Source: Vanilla planifolia
Taxonomy: Eukaryota; Streptophyta; Magnoliopsida; Asparagales; Orchidaceae
Direction: 5' to 3'
Assembly (NCBI GenBank): GCA_023846275.1
Contig: JAIUJO010000226.1
Coordinates: forward strand, 248,001-312,000
Length of the DNA stretch: 64,000 nt
Below are positions 48,331-62,700 of this stretch, piece after piece. A program made the translations under genes and the position numbers. Numbering within the stretch: position 1 is the first letter of the stretch; every line of letters begins with the position of its first letter. The notes under the pieces are model-generated. The model was not told where the DNA came from. It searched no databases and was given only the letters and a program-made list of their open reading frames with translations.

Positions 48331-49650
48331 GACGAAGATTAAGTTAGAGGAAACTCTAGTGGATGCCCTTAGTGATAGTAACATGCAAACCACTCATCTG
48401 ATTTGTGTGTAGGAGCAAAGTATTATTCAAATGATATAGTAACTAGTTTTCTTTGAAGATTCCCTCATGATAGATTGAGTAATAACAAGAGTTCTTTAAA
48501 GTAAAGATAATGATTAGAGGCTTTAGGGGCACAATGGCCTTAATATATTCTACATTTCTAAATAGCTTGGAAGCCTAAGTTATGTTGATGAGTTGAGCCG
48601 TTGAATCTAGGTTCCAAATAGGCCATTTATGGTAAGTAGAACTAGAAATGTGGGATGAACTAAAAGCCATTTATGGTATCCATCTAAATAACTAAAATCT
48701 CATAAAGGTTGAAGTGGGAGGAAGGTTAAGAATACAACCCAAAAAATGATAACAAGAAAGTGTTCATGGAAGTTAAAATCTTTTGAAGTGTGCATAAGAA
48801 CTTAGGAACCTAATCAACTAGCCCAAAAAATGAACGACATTTAAGAATACAACCCACATATGGTCATCAGTGTATTGAAATGCTATGATGAGTAGGAGGG
48901 TGCAACGATCTCTATAAATTGGAGGGTACGGCCCCATGTGGAGTGTCTGCTAGGGTAGATCTTATTGGTAGTAGTAAATATGCAAATGAGAACTTTGAAG
49001 GCTGAAGTGGGAGAAAGGTTCCATGTGAATGGCACTTGCTTATGTGTTTGTCGGTCCTATAAGATTGGGGCAACCTATTGGAGTGTGTCATTTGACATGA
49101 GTATCAGAAGAGAGTTTAGCTAAAATCCTTGAATTGGGATGTGGTGGTCAATAACATCTTCAAGTGGTCTGAAGAAATCATTGAGGTTTTAAGAATTGTT
49201 ACACTATTTTCTTGATAGCATGTTAGCTCCAAAATCTACTAAGCTAGTAGTAGGACAAAACAGTTGGATGATCACTACACTTTTAGCAATTTTCTATGCT
49301 CCTAAAGTGACCATTGAAATTTTGGATGATTGAGTTCCTTCCATGTCCAACTATACACAAAACTAGACTATGTCTTCAAGGTGAAGAGCTTCTAATTCAT
49401 GTAGTAATGTAGATAAGGAAAGTCCACAAATTGTACCTACGTCTTTAGGAAGAGGTTTCGCTCTAAGGGTTTGGCAAAGGGTTCCAATATTCATCTCATT
49501 TATTATCATCGTATTTCTTGAGCTGCTCATTCGACGAGAGATAGTCGATTCATGCTGACTAAGAGAGACCCTATGAGAACCATCTCTAGGCATCGAATAA
49601 TCAACTTAAAGCTAGCACAAACATTCAGAATCCAACTTACGCATGTTAGG
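48330..49650 (+). repeat. R3 repeat, copy c
   Basis: Third copy of the repeat at 22.4-25.7 kb, same orientation. Anchors: ggaaactctagtggatgccc and agtgatagtaacatgc near 48,350-48,385, ggccatttatggtaagtag near 48,619, ggtagatcttattggtagta near 48,954, and a catctctaggcatcgaataa segment near 49,582 corresponding to catgtctctagcattgaata in copy a. It continues straight into a Sat2 fragment. No family recognised. Confidence 0.75.
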
Positions 49651-50115
49651 TTGAAACCCGAGACATGTATTATTATAGATGTGCTTCTGATAAAGAACTA
49701 CATGCCCTCTGCATTATGATTGTGTGACAAAGAACTGCATGCATTGCATCACTGTGTAAGCATGTAGAAGCAAGTTTGCATGTGCCACGCTGCATCTAGT
49801 GCATGCGATAGGTCGGGATTGAGAACTGTAGCTTTGTTTGGGGGTTTGTTGCACTGTTGGTTGCTAGCGCATGGATAAGGTGATGTCCTATTAGGAGACT
49901 AGCTATCTTAACAAAAATTTTGCAATACGCAATCTTTAAAAGATATTGCACTATAAAGTTCTACCCAAAGCCAAGTAGACGTTCGATTGTAAGATATCCT
50001 CTTGAGTTTATTCATGTTTTTTTGTAGCCATAGCTACACACCACTACAACTATGTTTGGTAATGTAGTAACGTGTGTAAGCACGTGTACTCTATGGCATC
50101 CCTTTTTTTCAACTA
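49650..50115 (-). repeat. Sat2 fragment next to Sat1 array 2
   Basis: About one unit in the same orientation as the right Sat2 array. gcatggataaggtgatgtcc near 49,870 matches gcatgtataaggtgatgcc at 27,709. The gcatgtagaagcaagtttgc segment near 49,762 matches gcatgtggaagccagtccac near 27,603. It ends where Sat1 array 2 begins. Confidence 0.65.
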
Positions 50116-53100
50116 CTTGAAAATATTTAAAAATATATAAATGAATATTTTAATGAGTAGAGCTCTTCAAGATGACCCTAATGATAATTTTTTCATGTCT
50201 AATAGACCTTATTTTGAAATACTATGAATTCTAAAATTTAATAAGTAAAAAAATATTAAATTAAATTTTTAGTAATAATTAAGTATATATTAATGTGGAA
50301 ATGAGATAATTTGAAGTAATGTAATTAAAACAAAAAGATATAAGATTTATATGAGAGGAGAATTAGAGCTTCAAAGTAAAATTATCCAATCATGGTGAAA
50401 CACTTTCATAAATGAGAAAATGTGTAAGAGAAAGATGGATTCCAAGATTCTAAAGAGATGAGATAAATAAAAGCAATGTAATATAACCAAATAAAATAAA
50501 GAGAAAGCTTAATGGGAGGAGAATTTGAGTATCATAGTTATAAAACCAAATCAAAGGAAATCATTTAAAGAAATGACATAAATTAAAAAAAAGTTGTATT
50601 CCAAGACACTATGGACATTATGTTTAACATCCTCAATTAGCAAATAACATGCAAATTAAAACATTAGTAAAGCATTCCAAAATAAATGCAAAATTGAATA
50701 ATATAAAAATTAATATTTAATTAAATAGCGCTTGTTAAGATGAGTCCAAAGACATTTGTTTTATATTTGATCAAGCATTATTTAGAATTATTTTGAATTT
50801 GGTAATTAATTTAGAATAAATAATAATAAAATATATTTTTAAAATTTTGTAAGTATATAATAAATATAAAATAAGACTAATTAAAGCAAAGTAATATAAC
50901 AAAATCAATGTTACATAAGCATCACATGAGAAGAAATTAGAGTTTTATAGTATTATAACTAAATCAAAACTAAGACATTTCAAGAGAGGAGACAAATCTT
51001 ATTTGAAATTTGCATTTCTAATTGCTAAGGTGATTCCATTTAACATCCACGATGGTAAGATCTATTATGAATCAAAATGTTTAGTAATATCTATCAAAAA
51101 CATAAAAATAAAATTTAAAAAGTTATTTATAAGAATTAATCGCACAGGGCTCATTCAATGAGCTCAACGATGTCTGTTTCTCCTTGATCAGAGCTTGTTT
51201 AGCATTACAACCAATGAATAAAATAAATAGCCATAAATAATATAAATAAGTTTTTAATATTAAATAAATATATATTAAAGCTGTTAGATTAATTGAAACA
51301 ATATAATATAGCAAAACCAAAGCGTTGTAAAGTTCACACTAGAGGACAATTCGAGTTACACTGTAATATAACAAAATCTAATTGAAAAATTTTATGAAAT
51401 AAGAAAAATTATGTTCGAAAGTTGTATTACAAAATAATAATAGAATCAAGGGTAACAACATTTATTTTAAAGTAAGATATGAATTAAAATACCTCATAAA
51501 ATATACCAAAATCATAAAAAAAAATAATAAACTAAAAAAAATGAATATTTAGTTAGAAATATCTCATTTAGATGAGTCCAACGATGTTGGTTTTTTCTCA
51601 CTTAAATTATGTTTGGATTATTTCAAATTATAATTTTAAATAATAATAAAAAAATAAGAACTTTTTTAATGTTAAGTAAATTAGCAATAAAGCTTAACTA
51701 AGGTAAATTAAAGATATGTAATATAACAAAATTATTATGAGAACATTGAACAAAAGGGATAAATTATATAGAAAATTTGCATTCAAAGATAATAAGGTGA
51801 TTTTTTGTAACATCTACAATCATGAAATCATGTACAAATTAAAATCTATTAAAATATGCAAACATTAGATTGAGCCCATCAAGTGTAATATCATCTTGAA
51901 ATAATCTTGTTTGAAATTACCACAAATTATCAAAGTAAATAATAATAAATTATTATTATAACACTAAGTAAATATATATTAAAGCTTGAATGTGATAAAG
52001 TTAGGCAATGTAAAACAACCAAATCAAAACAATTGAAACATGACATGAAAATAGACTTAGATGTATATGATAATATAACCAAACAAAGCAAAAAAATTTA
52101 AATAAATCATATAAATTACTTGAGAAAATTATATTCCAAGTACATAAAAGATTAAGTCTAATATCCTCAAATTAAAAATATGCTAGAAATCAAAATGTTT
52201 AGTAAAGCATACCGAAACAATATAAAATAAAATATATAAAAATATTTAAATGTGTATTTAAATGGATAGACCTTGTTAAGGCGAGTCCAATGATGACTTT
52301 TCATCTTGATTAAACCTCATTTTGTAAAATTACTATTATATCATTTGGAAAACATATAAATAAAAGAAGAGATTTGTGAAATTGAAGTAATATGATATAG
52401 CCAAATGAGGCACAAAATTAGAACAAACAAAATAAATTATAAGGGAATGTTGCATTTCAGTTATGCAAAAAAGATTGGATGCATCATCCTAGACTAACAA
52501 CTTGGTCAAACAATAAGCAATCACATTCCTTGTTAAAACCATTGAAAGGAAAACATTTAAAAAATATTGAAGTGATTAATAAGTTAGACGGAGCACATTG
52601 AGTTGGGTCTAACAATAACTAGTTTTTAAAATTGGAACATCATTTGGAATTGTAGTAAATTGCCAAAAAATAAACATTAATAATAATAATTATAATTTTT
52701 TATCTTAAGTGAATAGAAAATAAAGGTTAAACAAGTTTAATTGAAGCAAAGTAAAATAAACAAATCAAAACCTTATGAACATGACACAAAAGGAGATTTT
52801 GATGTATATGGTAATATAACCAAACAAAGAAAAAACTATGAAGAAATAACATGAATTATAAGAGAAAGTCGCATTCTAAGAGCACATAAGATCAAGTGTA
52901 ACATCCTTTATTTTTAGATATGATACAAATATAAATGTCTCATAAAGTAATGCCAAAACCCAATAAAATAAAATATCTCAAAAAATTGATTATTTAATTG
53001 TTATAATTTGTCAAGGTGCATCCAATGTTGATTTTTTTGCATCTAAAATGAACACCACTTTTTAAACCTACTATTTTAATATTTGAAAATATATAAATTA

Positions 53101-56100
53101 AAGAACATATTTGTAAAACTAAGTTAAAGTAATATTGCCCCAAATGAGCCATAATATTAGACGAAATTAGGACATTTATATGGGAAAGTACCACTTCCTT
53201 TATCCAAAAAATCAAGCATAGCATCCTTGATTAACAACAAAGGCAAAACATAAATATTTGCATTCCCTACCGAAACCTTTAAAAAGAATATACATAAATA
53301 TAAAAGTGATTATTTAATTAGATGGAGCTCATCAAGGCAACTCTAAACAATGATTATTTTTTATTAATTATATCTCTTTTGGAATTACTGTGAATTACAA
53401 AATGAAAATAAACATAAATAAAAATAAATTATTATTTTCATATTAAGTAAATATACACTAAAGTTGAAATGAGCTCAGTTAGAGAAATGTAAAATGACCA
53501 AATCAAAATTTTGTTAAAATGACACCAAAAGAGAATTAGATGTGCATGGTAATATAATGAAACCAAGTGAAACAGCTCAAAACTTTGATAAATTATAAAA
53601 GAAAGACACATTGTGAGTACATAAAGGTCAAATGCAATATCTTTAACAATGAAATATGGTACAAATTCAAGCCTCTCATAATGCATACAAATAAAATATC
53701 TAAAAATATTTAATTGACTATTTAATTGGACACAACTTGTCAAGGTGAGTCCAGTGATGACTTATTCATCTCAATCGAACCTTATTTATAATATTACTAT
53801 TTAAGTATTTAGAAAATATATGAATTATATAGTATAATTGAAAATTGAAGCAATGTAATTTAGCTAAATGAGGCATAATATTAGAAGAAATGAGATACAT
53901 TTCCATTGTGCAAATGAGATCAAGATTACCATCCTAGGTGAACAACTTGATCAAACGTTAAACTTTTGCATTCCATGCCAAAAGTAAATATTTAGAAATA
54001 TAGAAATGACTATTTAATTAGATGGAGCTCATGGAGACAAGTTTAATAATGATTTTTTTACTAAATTACACCTCATTTAGAATTATTGTGAATTATCAAA
54101 AAGAAATAAACATAAATAATAACAAATTATTAATTTATTATTAATTAAATAAATAATAAAGCTAAAATGAGCTTGATTAAAGCTATGTAAAACAACCAAA
54201 TAAAAATGTTATATAAATGACATGAAAAAAAATTTACATTTATATTGTAATATAACAAGACAAATAAAAAAATTTGAAGAAATCGGCAAAATTATAAGAG
54301 AAAGTCACATTCAACACACATAAATGATGAAGTGTATTAATTATCATAATAGAAGAGATTTCGAGTTGTATTATCATATAAATAAATTTAAAGTGAAAAC
54401 TTTAAGAAATGAGTTAAAATGTATAGGAAAGCTTCACTCGAAGTTATAAATATATTGAGGATCATATCATTGATTCTCTAATCTAGTTTGAATCAAATGA
54501 TTTCGTAAGGTATGCAAAAAGACTAGAGAGAAAATATGCTAAAAAATAAAAATGAATATTTAATTCAATAAAACATGTCAGGATGAGTTCAATGATATTT
54601 GTTTCGTCTTCATTTTACATTATTTAAAATAATTTTGAATTGTAAAAGTATGAAAACATACATACTAATAAACTAATAATTTAACATTTAAGTAAATATA
54701 TATTAAACCTAAAATGAAGCAAATTGTAGAAGTATAATATGACCAACATAAAGTGATATAAATGCCAAATGAGAGGAGACTTAGAGTATTATAGTTATGT
54801 AACTAAATAAAACAAAAAAATTTAAAAAATGAGATAACTTTTGTGAGAAAGCTACATTGGAAGTTAATTGTATATTGAGCATAAAATCATTAACCATCAA
54901 TTGAGATAGAAATCAAAATGTCTTATAAAATATCCAACATCTTAGAAAAGGTGTTTAAAAATGTAAAAGAGAATATTTTATTAGACAGAACTCATTAAAA
55001 TAATTCTGATGACATTTATGATGTCTCAATTAGCTATTGTTTGAGATTATTATAATTTAGAAAATTAATTAAGAATGCAAAATAATTAATTATTATTGTA
55101 ATATTATAGTAAAATAAGATAAATTGAAGAAATTTAATTATCCAAATAAAAGTGATGTAAAACTCATATGAAAGTCGAATTAAAGTTACAGAGTAGTATA
55201 TCCAAATCAAAGCTAAAAATTGAAAACAAGGAGATAACTTATAATGAAAAGTTACAATCCTAGATACTAAGGAGATTGAGTGTAATATCATCAATAATCA
55301 AAATAAGTAAAAATTGTAATCATTGTAAAGTTTGTTGAATCCATAGAACATAAAATATTCAAAAACGTTTTAATGAAAACTTCATTTTATTATGATGCAA
55401 AGGCAAAATAAAAAGACATTTAGGCACACATATATGCATACCACAATAAAAATAAAAAATTTTGAAGAAATTAGAAAAGGTGCATTCTTAAATACTAAAA
55501 TGATCAAATGTAACATGCTTAGTTGTCAAATAAAAGATGAATCAAAATATCTCATAAAATGTGCGAAATCATAAGAAGATTTAATATTTAATTAGATAGC
55601 TTCTGGAGTTGAGACCAATGAGGTTTTCTTTATCTCGATTGGAGCCCATTTTGAATTTTTGTGAAATACCAAAATACATAAGGAAAAATTATAACTTTTT
55701 TATATATTAAAGTTGAAAATATATATATTGAAGCAATGTATTATTACAAAATCAACGTGATTCTAAAGACACATGAAAATTTATTTTCATTTACATAGTG
55801 ATATAACTAATTTAAAATTAAAAATTTGAAAGAGTGGGATAAATTGCAAAGAAAATTTGTATTCGTAAATATTAAGAAGATCAAGCATAACATCCTTGAT
55901 GTCAAATATGCATGAATAAAAATGTTTTTTTAAAGCATTCCAAAACCCCTTAATGCAAAATATTTTAAAATATAAAAAGAATTGGTAATTGGATAGAGCT
56001 AGTCATGTTGAGTCCAATCATGTATCTTTCATATCAATCATAACTCATTTGGAGTTATTACAAATTACCAAAGTAAAGAAGATTAAATCATGATTAAATT

Positions 56101-56738
56101 TTTTAATATTTTGTAAATATATATTGAGATGAAAATTAGATAAATTGAAGTATTGTATTATAAGAAAACAAGGTGATGTATTTATTGATCACACGAGAGC
56201 AGATTTAGAGCTGCATATCAAGATAATGAGATCAAAGTAAAAACATTTACGAAATGGAATAAATTATATGCAAATGTTGCATTCCATGATACTAAAGAAT
56301 TTGATTGTAATATTCTCAATCACCAAATAAGGTGCCATTCAAAATATCTCATATAGGGTACCAAAATCTTTAAAAAATAAAAATTAAAAAATAATAAAAA
56401 TAAATATTTAATTAGATAGTGGTAATCAGGAGTTGTCTAATGATGTTATTTTAGTCTTAATCAGACATAAGTTAGAATCACTACAAATTACAAAATTAAA
56501 CATGCATAAATAATAACAAATTATTATATTACTATTAAATAAATTTATATCAAAGCACAAAAGAGAGAAATAAAAGTAATAAAATATATCAAAATAAATG
56601 TCATCAAAATGTCGCATAAGAGGTCTCTTAATATTAATATTAATATAGCCAAATCAAATTAAAAAATTTGAAGAAATAAATTATTTTATATGAAAAAGTT
56701 TCATTCTGATATAATAAAGAGATTGAGTGTAACTTTGT
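50115..56738 (+). repeat. Sat1 satellite, array 2
   Basis: Same satellite and orientation as array 1. Landmarks of the tagagctcatcaagatgagtcc type occur near 50,155, 50,725, 51,145, 51,560, 51,870, 52,262, 52,580, 53,000, 53,320, 53,728, 54,020, 54,570, 54,985, 55,590, 55,990 and 56,415. Spacing is close to 415 bp in the outer parts but alternates short and long at 51.9-54.4 kb, where a higher-order repeat has formed. No coding sequence; the open frames here (up to 101 codons) read through AT-rich text in the satellite. Confidence 0.9.
51870..54350 (+). repeat. Higher-order repeat in Sat1 array 2 (period about 720 bp)
   Basis: Long units start near 51,870, 52,580, 53,320 and 54,020 and share a subtype-specific stretch (acatgacatgaaaa-like, then tagatgtatatggtaatata, then agtacataaaagatcaa-like). 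Short units start near 52,262, 53,000 and 53,728 and share ccaaatgaggcataatatta-like and tttgcattccctgcc-like stretches and a deletion of about 100 bp. The alternation gives periods of 710, 740 and 700 bp, the mark of local amplification of a two-unit block. Confidence 0.8.
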
Positions 56739-59700
56739 TGATTGCATTCAAAGAGAGATGAAACAAACGTGATTGGACCTATCTCAACTAGCTCTATCAA
56801 TTTCAATAAGTTTTTTTATATTTAGATATTTTATTTTATTGAGTTTTTGTACACTACATGAGCCATTTCCATTTATTTCTAATTTGACAATAAAGGATGT
56901 TGCACTTGAACTCCATAGAATCTTATAATGCAAATTTCATGTATAATTTATCTTATTTTTTTTAAATATTTTATTTTGATTTTGCTATTTTACTTTGTTA
57001 TTTTAAATCTTACCCTATAAGAACTTTACATGACTTCGATGTAATTCTAATATAGTATTTTAACTTATCTAATTTTAAGTTTAATAAATATTTACTTAAT
57101 ATTAAAATAATAATTTATTATTATCGACATTAATTGACTTTGGGTAATTCATAGTAATTGAAAATAAGGTCCAATAAAGCAAAAATGTTATTTGACTTGT
57201 CCTAATGAGCTGTTTTTAATTAAGTATTAATTTTTCATATTTTTAAAAACATTTTTTTGATTAGGATATGATCCAATAGTTAAATTTATCTTATTTTAGC
57301 TTTAATATACATTTTCATAATAATAAATCAATAATTATTTTTATTTATACTTATTTACTTTGCTAATTCATAGTAATTCCAAATGTAGTGGAGTTGAGAA
57401 GAAGCGAATGTCATTCGACACATCTCAAGTAGCTCTATCTAATTAAATATTTTCTTTTATATTTTTAAATATGTTCTTTACAAGGATTTGGGTGTATTTT
57501 GTAAGTCATCTTGATTTCTACCTAATATGACTATCGACTATGTTACTGTCGATCATCTTCGTTTATTGGAATGCAAATTTTTCAAATAATTAATGTTATT
57601 TTTTCAATTGTTTTAATTAGTTTATATTACTATATCACTTTAAATTTCTTCACATGTGACCTTTACGTCACTTTGATTTGGCTTTATTATGTTATTTCTT
57701 TTTATGGTTATTTACTTTGGTAATTTCTCTAAAATTCGAAATGATATTCAATTATGACAAAAAACATCATTCAAGTAATCTCAATAAGTCATATACATTT
57801 AAGAAATTATTTTGCTATTTTAAAATATTATATTCTAGGGTTTTCGCTTACATTACAAAATTGTTTATTCGTATCTTATTTGACCACTATGGATGCTACA
57901 GTCATTCTCAATAGTTTCTTAGAGCACAACAATTTTCTATAATTTATCTCATTTTTTAAAATTTCTTTCCTTGGTTTAGTTACATTACTTTTTAACTCTA
58001 AATCTTATCACCAGGGATGCTTTTTTTTCTTTATTTTATTGTATTATATAGTTTCAATTTATCTTTTTTCTTCTATATATTTAACTTAGTGTTAAAATAA
58101 TCATTTCTAATTATTTATCCTTGTTTACTTTGGTAATCTACTGTAATTAAAAGTATTATCTTGTTGAGAACAAACAAACGTGTTGGAGTTGTCTTAACTA
58201 GCTTCATTCAATTAAGTATTCATTTTGATATTTTTAAATATTTAATTTTCAAGAATTTGAAATTTTTTAGAGGAAATTCAATTCATACCTATTTTGATAA
58301 TCAAGGATGTTGTGCTCATTCTTTTTAGTTTCATGGAATGTAACTTTGCTTTAAATTATTTCATATTTCTTTAAATTTTTTACTTTGATTTGGCTAATTT
58401 TCCTAATTCTCTATATTTTGATATTTAAATAACTTTTATTTTGTTATACTACATTATTTCATTAACCATATTTCAATTTTAATGTATATTTACTTTATTA
58501 TTTAATAGTAATTTATTATTATTTATGCTTTTTATTTTATAATTTTTAATAATTTTATAGGAGATCTGATCGAGATGAAACAAAATTTATTCAACTCATC
58601 ATAATGACCACTACCCAATTAAAAGTGCATTTTGTTATAATTAAGTTATTTATTTTATTCTTTTGGCCTTTTTTTTGACCTAATTATATTAAAGCCTAAT
58701 TTGTTGAAAGAGGATGTTATACTTAATTTTCTTAGCATTTAAGAATTAACTTTTTTGTATAATTTATCCCACTTCTTCAAATGTTTTGCTTTGGTTTGAT
58801 TATATTACTATGATACTTTAATTTTCTTTGCATATGACATTTACAACACTTTGATATGGTTATATTTTACACCTTTATTTGTCTTATTTAAGCTCTAATA
58901 TATATTTACTTTATATTTAAACTATTATTTATTATTATAATAATTATTATTTAATTACTTTTAATAATTTGCTTTAATTCAAAACATGATCACATTAAGA
59001 GTAGCAAATTTCATTGGTCCCATCTTGGTGTGCTTTATCCAATTTAATGTTTATTTTTAACATTTTTTAAATATCTTATTTTCTAAGGTGTTGGTATGCT
59101 TTATGATATGTTACAATTTGTCCTAAATTTTATTATTGAGGATGTTACAATCAATTCCCACAGAATTTTGGAATGTAATTAGCTCGTAAAATTCATCTAA
59201 TTTTTTTAAAGTTTTCGAATTAATTTTGTCATATTGGTATGTAACTCTAACTTTCTTCTTATGTGATATTTTTTAATTTGGTTGTATTATATAGCTTCAA
59301 TTTGAGTTATTTCATTATTACTTTACATCAGCTTAATATTTACAAAATAACTTACTATTATTTATTCTTATTTAATTCTTTAATTTGGAGTAATTCTAAA
59401 ATAATTTGTACAAAGAAGAAACTAACAATATTGGAGTCAAATCAATGTGATTTATCCTATTACAAATGATTTTAATATTTTTTAAATTCATTTTTTAGAT
59501 TTTAGGTATAATTTATAAAATTTAATTTTTTAAATAATTTTGGCACTATTTATGAGAAATTTTGATTTGTACATAATTTGATAATCGAGGATGCTACATT
59601 TAGCCCCCTTAGTTTCTCAAAATGACACTTTCTCACATAATTTATGTAATTTTGCTAAATATTTTAATTTAATCTAATTATTTTACTATGTAACTCTGAG

Positions 59701-62700
59701 CCTCTAGATGATGTTTGCATTGTTTTAACTTTGTTGAATTACATTGCATAAATTTATCTTACTTTATATATGATATTTATTTTAAAAATAATATATTAAA
59801 AAATTATTATTAGTTATGTTATTTTAATTTGGAAATTGAGGATGATATATTTTATCTCATTAGTTTCATGGAATGGCCCTTTCCCAGATAATTTCTCATT
59901 TTATTAAATATTATACTTTCATTTTGTTATATCACTTTGTAACTCTAGGTCTCTTTCTTGTGATTTCTCATTACTTTGATTTTTTGGTATTACATTGCTT
60001 TAATTTATATTATATGTTTGATATTTATTCCCTTACTAATAAAATAATAAATTATTATTATTTGTTTTTGTTTACTTTGATAATTTGCACTAATTCCAAA
60101 CATTATTTGATTGAGATGAAATAATTACTATTGAACTCACCTAGACAACTTCCTTGCAATTAAATATTTTACTTATATTTTTTTAACTTTTTTCTGATAC
60201 TTTCTTTAGGAATTAAGGGACATTTTTATTTGTACTTTGTTTGTTGATCAATAATATTATACTTGGTTTTTATAGTATCTTCAAACATAACTATTGTTTA
60301 TAATTGATCTCATTTCTTAAAATTTTTCACTATTATTACATTATTTACTATGTAAATCTAAATCTCTTTTTCATCTAATCCTTACATCTCTTTCATTTGG
60401 TTGTATTACAGTACTTCAATTTATCATAATTTAGCTTTAATATATATTTGTTTAATATGAAAATAAATTTTATTAATATTTATGGTTATTTCCTTTAGCA
60501 ATTGTATTAATTCAAAATGAAGTACAATCAACATGAAATAGATGTCATTGGACTTATACTAATAAGCTTTATCCAATTAATTTTTTTTTGTATTTTTAAA
60601 AAATTATATTTTCTCAAATTACATCATGTTTTATGAGATATTTTTATTTTTTGTTGATTTGATGACAAAAAATATTACACTTAATCTCTTAAGTTTAGTT
60701 TAATAAAACTTTACCATAAAATTTATCTAATTTGTTTTACTTTTTTACTTTTATTTGGTTATATTACTATCTTACTCTATATCTTTTCTAATGTGACATT
60801 TACATTAGTTTTAATTAATTATCTTATATTAGCTCACACTACGTTATTAGAACTTAAATATATATTTACCTATTATGAAAACAATAGCTCATTATTATTT
60901 ATTCTTATTTACTTTTTTTATTTAATAGTAATTCAAGTTGAGGTATCATTTACACAAAACAAACATAGTTGAACATATTAAGTAAGTACTAATTAATTTA
61001 AAGTTATATTTTCATATATTTTTTAAAATGTTTTCACTAATTTGTTAGATGTTTTCAAATATATTTTCAATTTACCATTTTGTTATGAACAAGGATGTTA
61101 TTGTTTTTTCCTTTGTATCTCTTTATGCAACGTTTCCATATAATCTATCATATTTTTTGAAATTTCTCATTTTGATTTGGTAAAGTTACTATCTAACACT
61201 AAATTTCATTTCGTGTGACTTTTACGATGCATTGGTATTGTTTTATTACAATACTTAAGTTTTATACCTTTTTTGCATTGATATGTATTTACTTAATATT
61301 CAAAAAAAGATTTATCAATGTTCAGTTTTTTTAAATGGGTAATTTATAGTAATTCCAAATGATTTTTGATGTAGGCAAAACAAATGTGATCGGGATCATC
61401 TCGAGAAACTCTATAAAATTAAAGAAGTCATTATATTTTAAAAATATTTTATTTGCAAGAAGTTTTGTATAGTTATGAGACATTTTTAATCATGCCTAAT
61501 TTGATGATCGAAGTTGTTGCACTCAATGTCCTAAGCATCTTAGAATACAAGTTTCTCATTTACTTTATCTTTTTCCTTTAAATCTTTCATTTTGATTTGG
61601 TTATACTATAATATTTCAACTCTCCTCTCAGGTGACCCGCAAGTCAGTTCGGTTTGACAATCTTAAATTACATATACTTATCAAATTTTAGCTTTAATAT
61701 ATTTCTACTTAATAATAAAATAATGAATTATTTTTATTTATGCTTATTTCCTTTGGTAATTCCAATTAAATCCAAATGAGTCTTGTTTAAGTCAAAACAA
61801 AAGTTTTTGGACTCAGCTTGACCACCTCTATCTAATTAAATATTTATTTCTAAATTTTTCATTTTTTTACATTATGACTTTCTTTACAAGTCATTTTGAT
61901 TTGTACCAAGTTTGGTAATAAACAATGTCAAACTCAACCTTATTAATATCTTTGGAATTCAACTTCCTCCTACAATTTATCTCATTACTTTAACTTTTCT
62001 ATTTTGTTTTGGTTATATTACTTTTTAATTCTATATTCTCCTTATATCACCTTAACTTGATAATATCATTGTTTTAGTTTATCTCATTTCAAGTTTGACA
62101 TATAATATCTTAATATTAAAATAAAAATTTATTATTATTTGTTATTATTTTTTATTATGTATTATGAAAATTCATCATAGTTGCAAATAAGGTCTAATAA
62201 AAATGGAATAGGTGCTATTTCGCCCATCTTGATGAGCTTTAAACAATTGAATGTCTTTTTTATATTTTTTATTATTTTATTTTTGATAGTTTTTGCACAC
62301 TTGAAAAAATATTTTAGTTCACACCTAATTTGATGATAAATGATATTCCATTTGGTCTACACAATAACTTAGAATGTAGAATTCCTAAATAATTTATCCA
62401 ATTTCTACAAATCTTTTGCTTTGATTAGGTTACATTACTATGAAACACTAACTCTCCCATTATGTGACATTTATATAACTTTGATTTTATTATATTATGC
62501 TAGTTTAATTAATCTAATTTTGGATTTAATACGTATCTATTTAATATTAAGATAATAATTTGTTATTATGTTTTGTTTATTTACTTTGTTAATTGGTCAT
62601 ATCTCTAAATTTTGTGTTATGGAGATTAATAAATGTTGTATAATTCATCTTGACTAGTTCTATTTAATTAAATATATTTTTAGTTTTTTAAATATTTTAT

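Noticed and set aside
53438-53743. 101-codon - strand frame (and similar hydrophobic frames in 50-60 kb) as membrane proteins
   Set aside because: These are AT-rich codons (Phe, Ile, Leu, Tyr) read through Sat1. The frame shifts between units.
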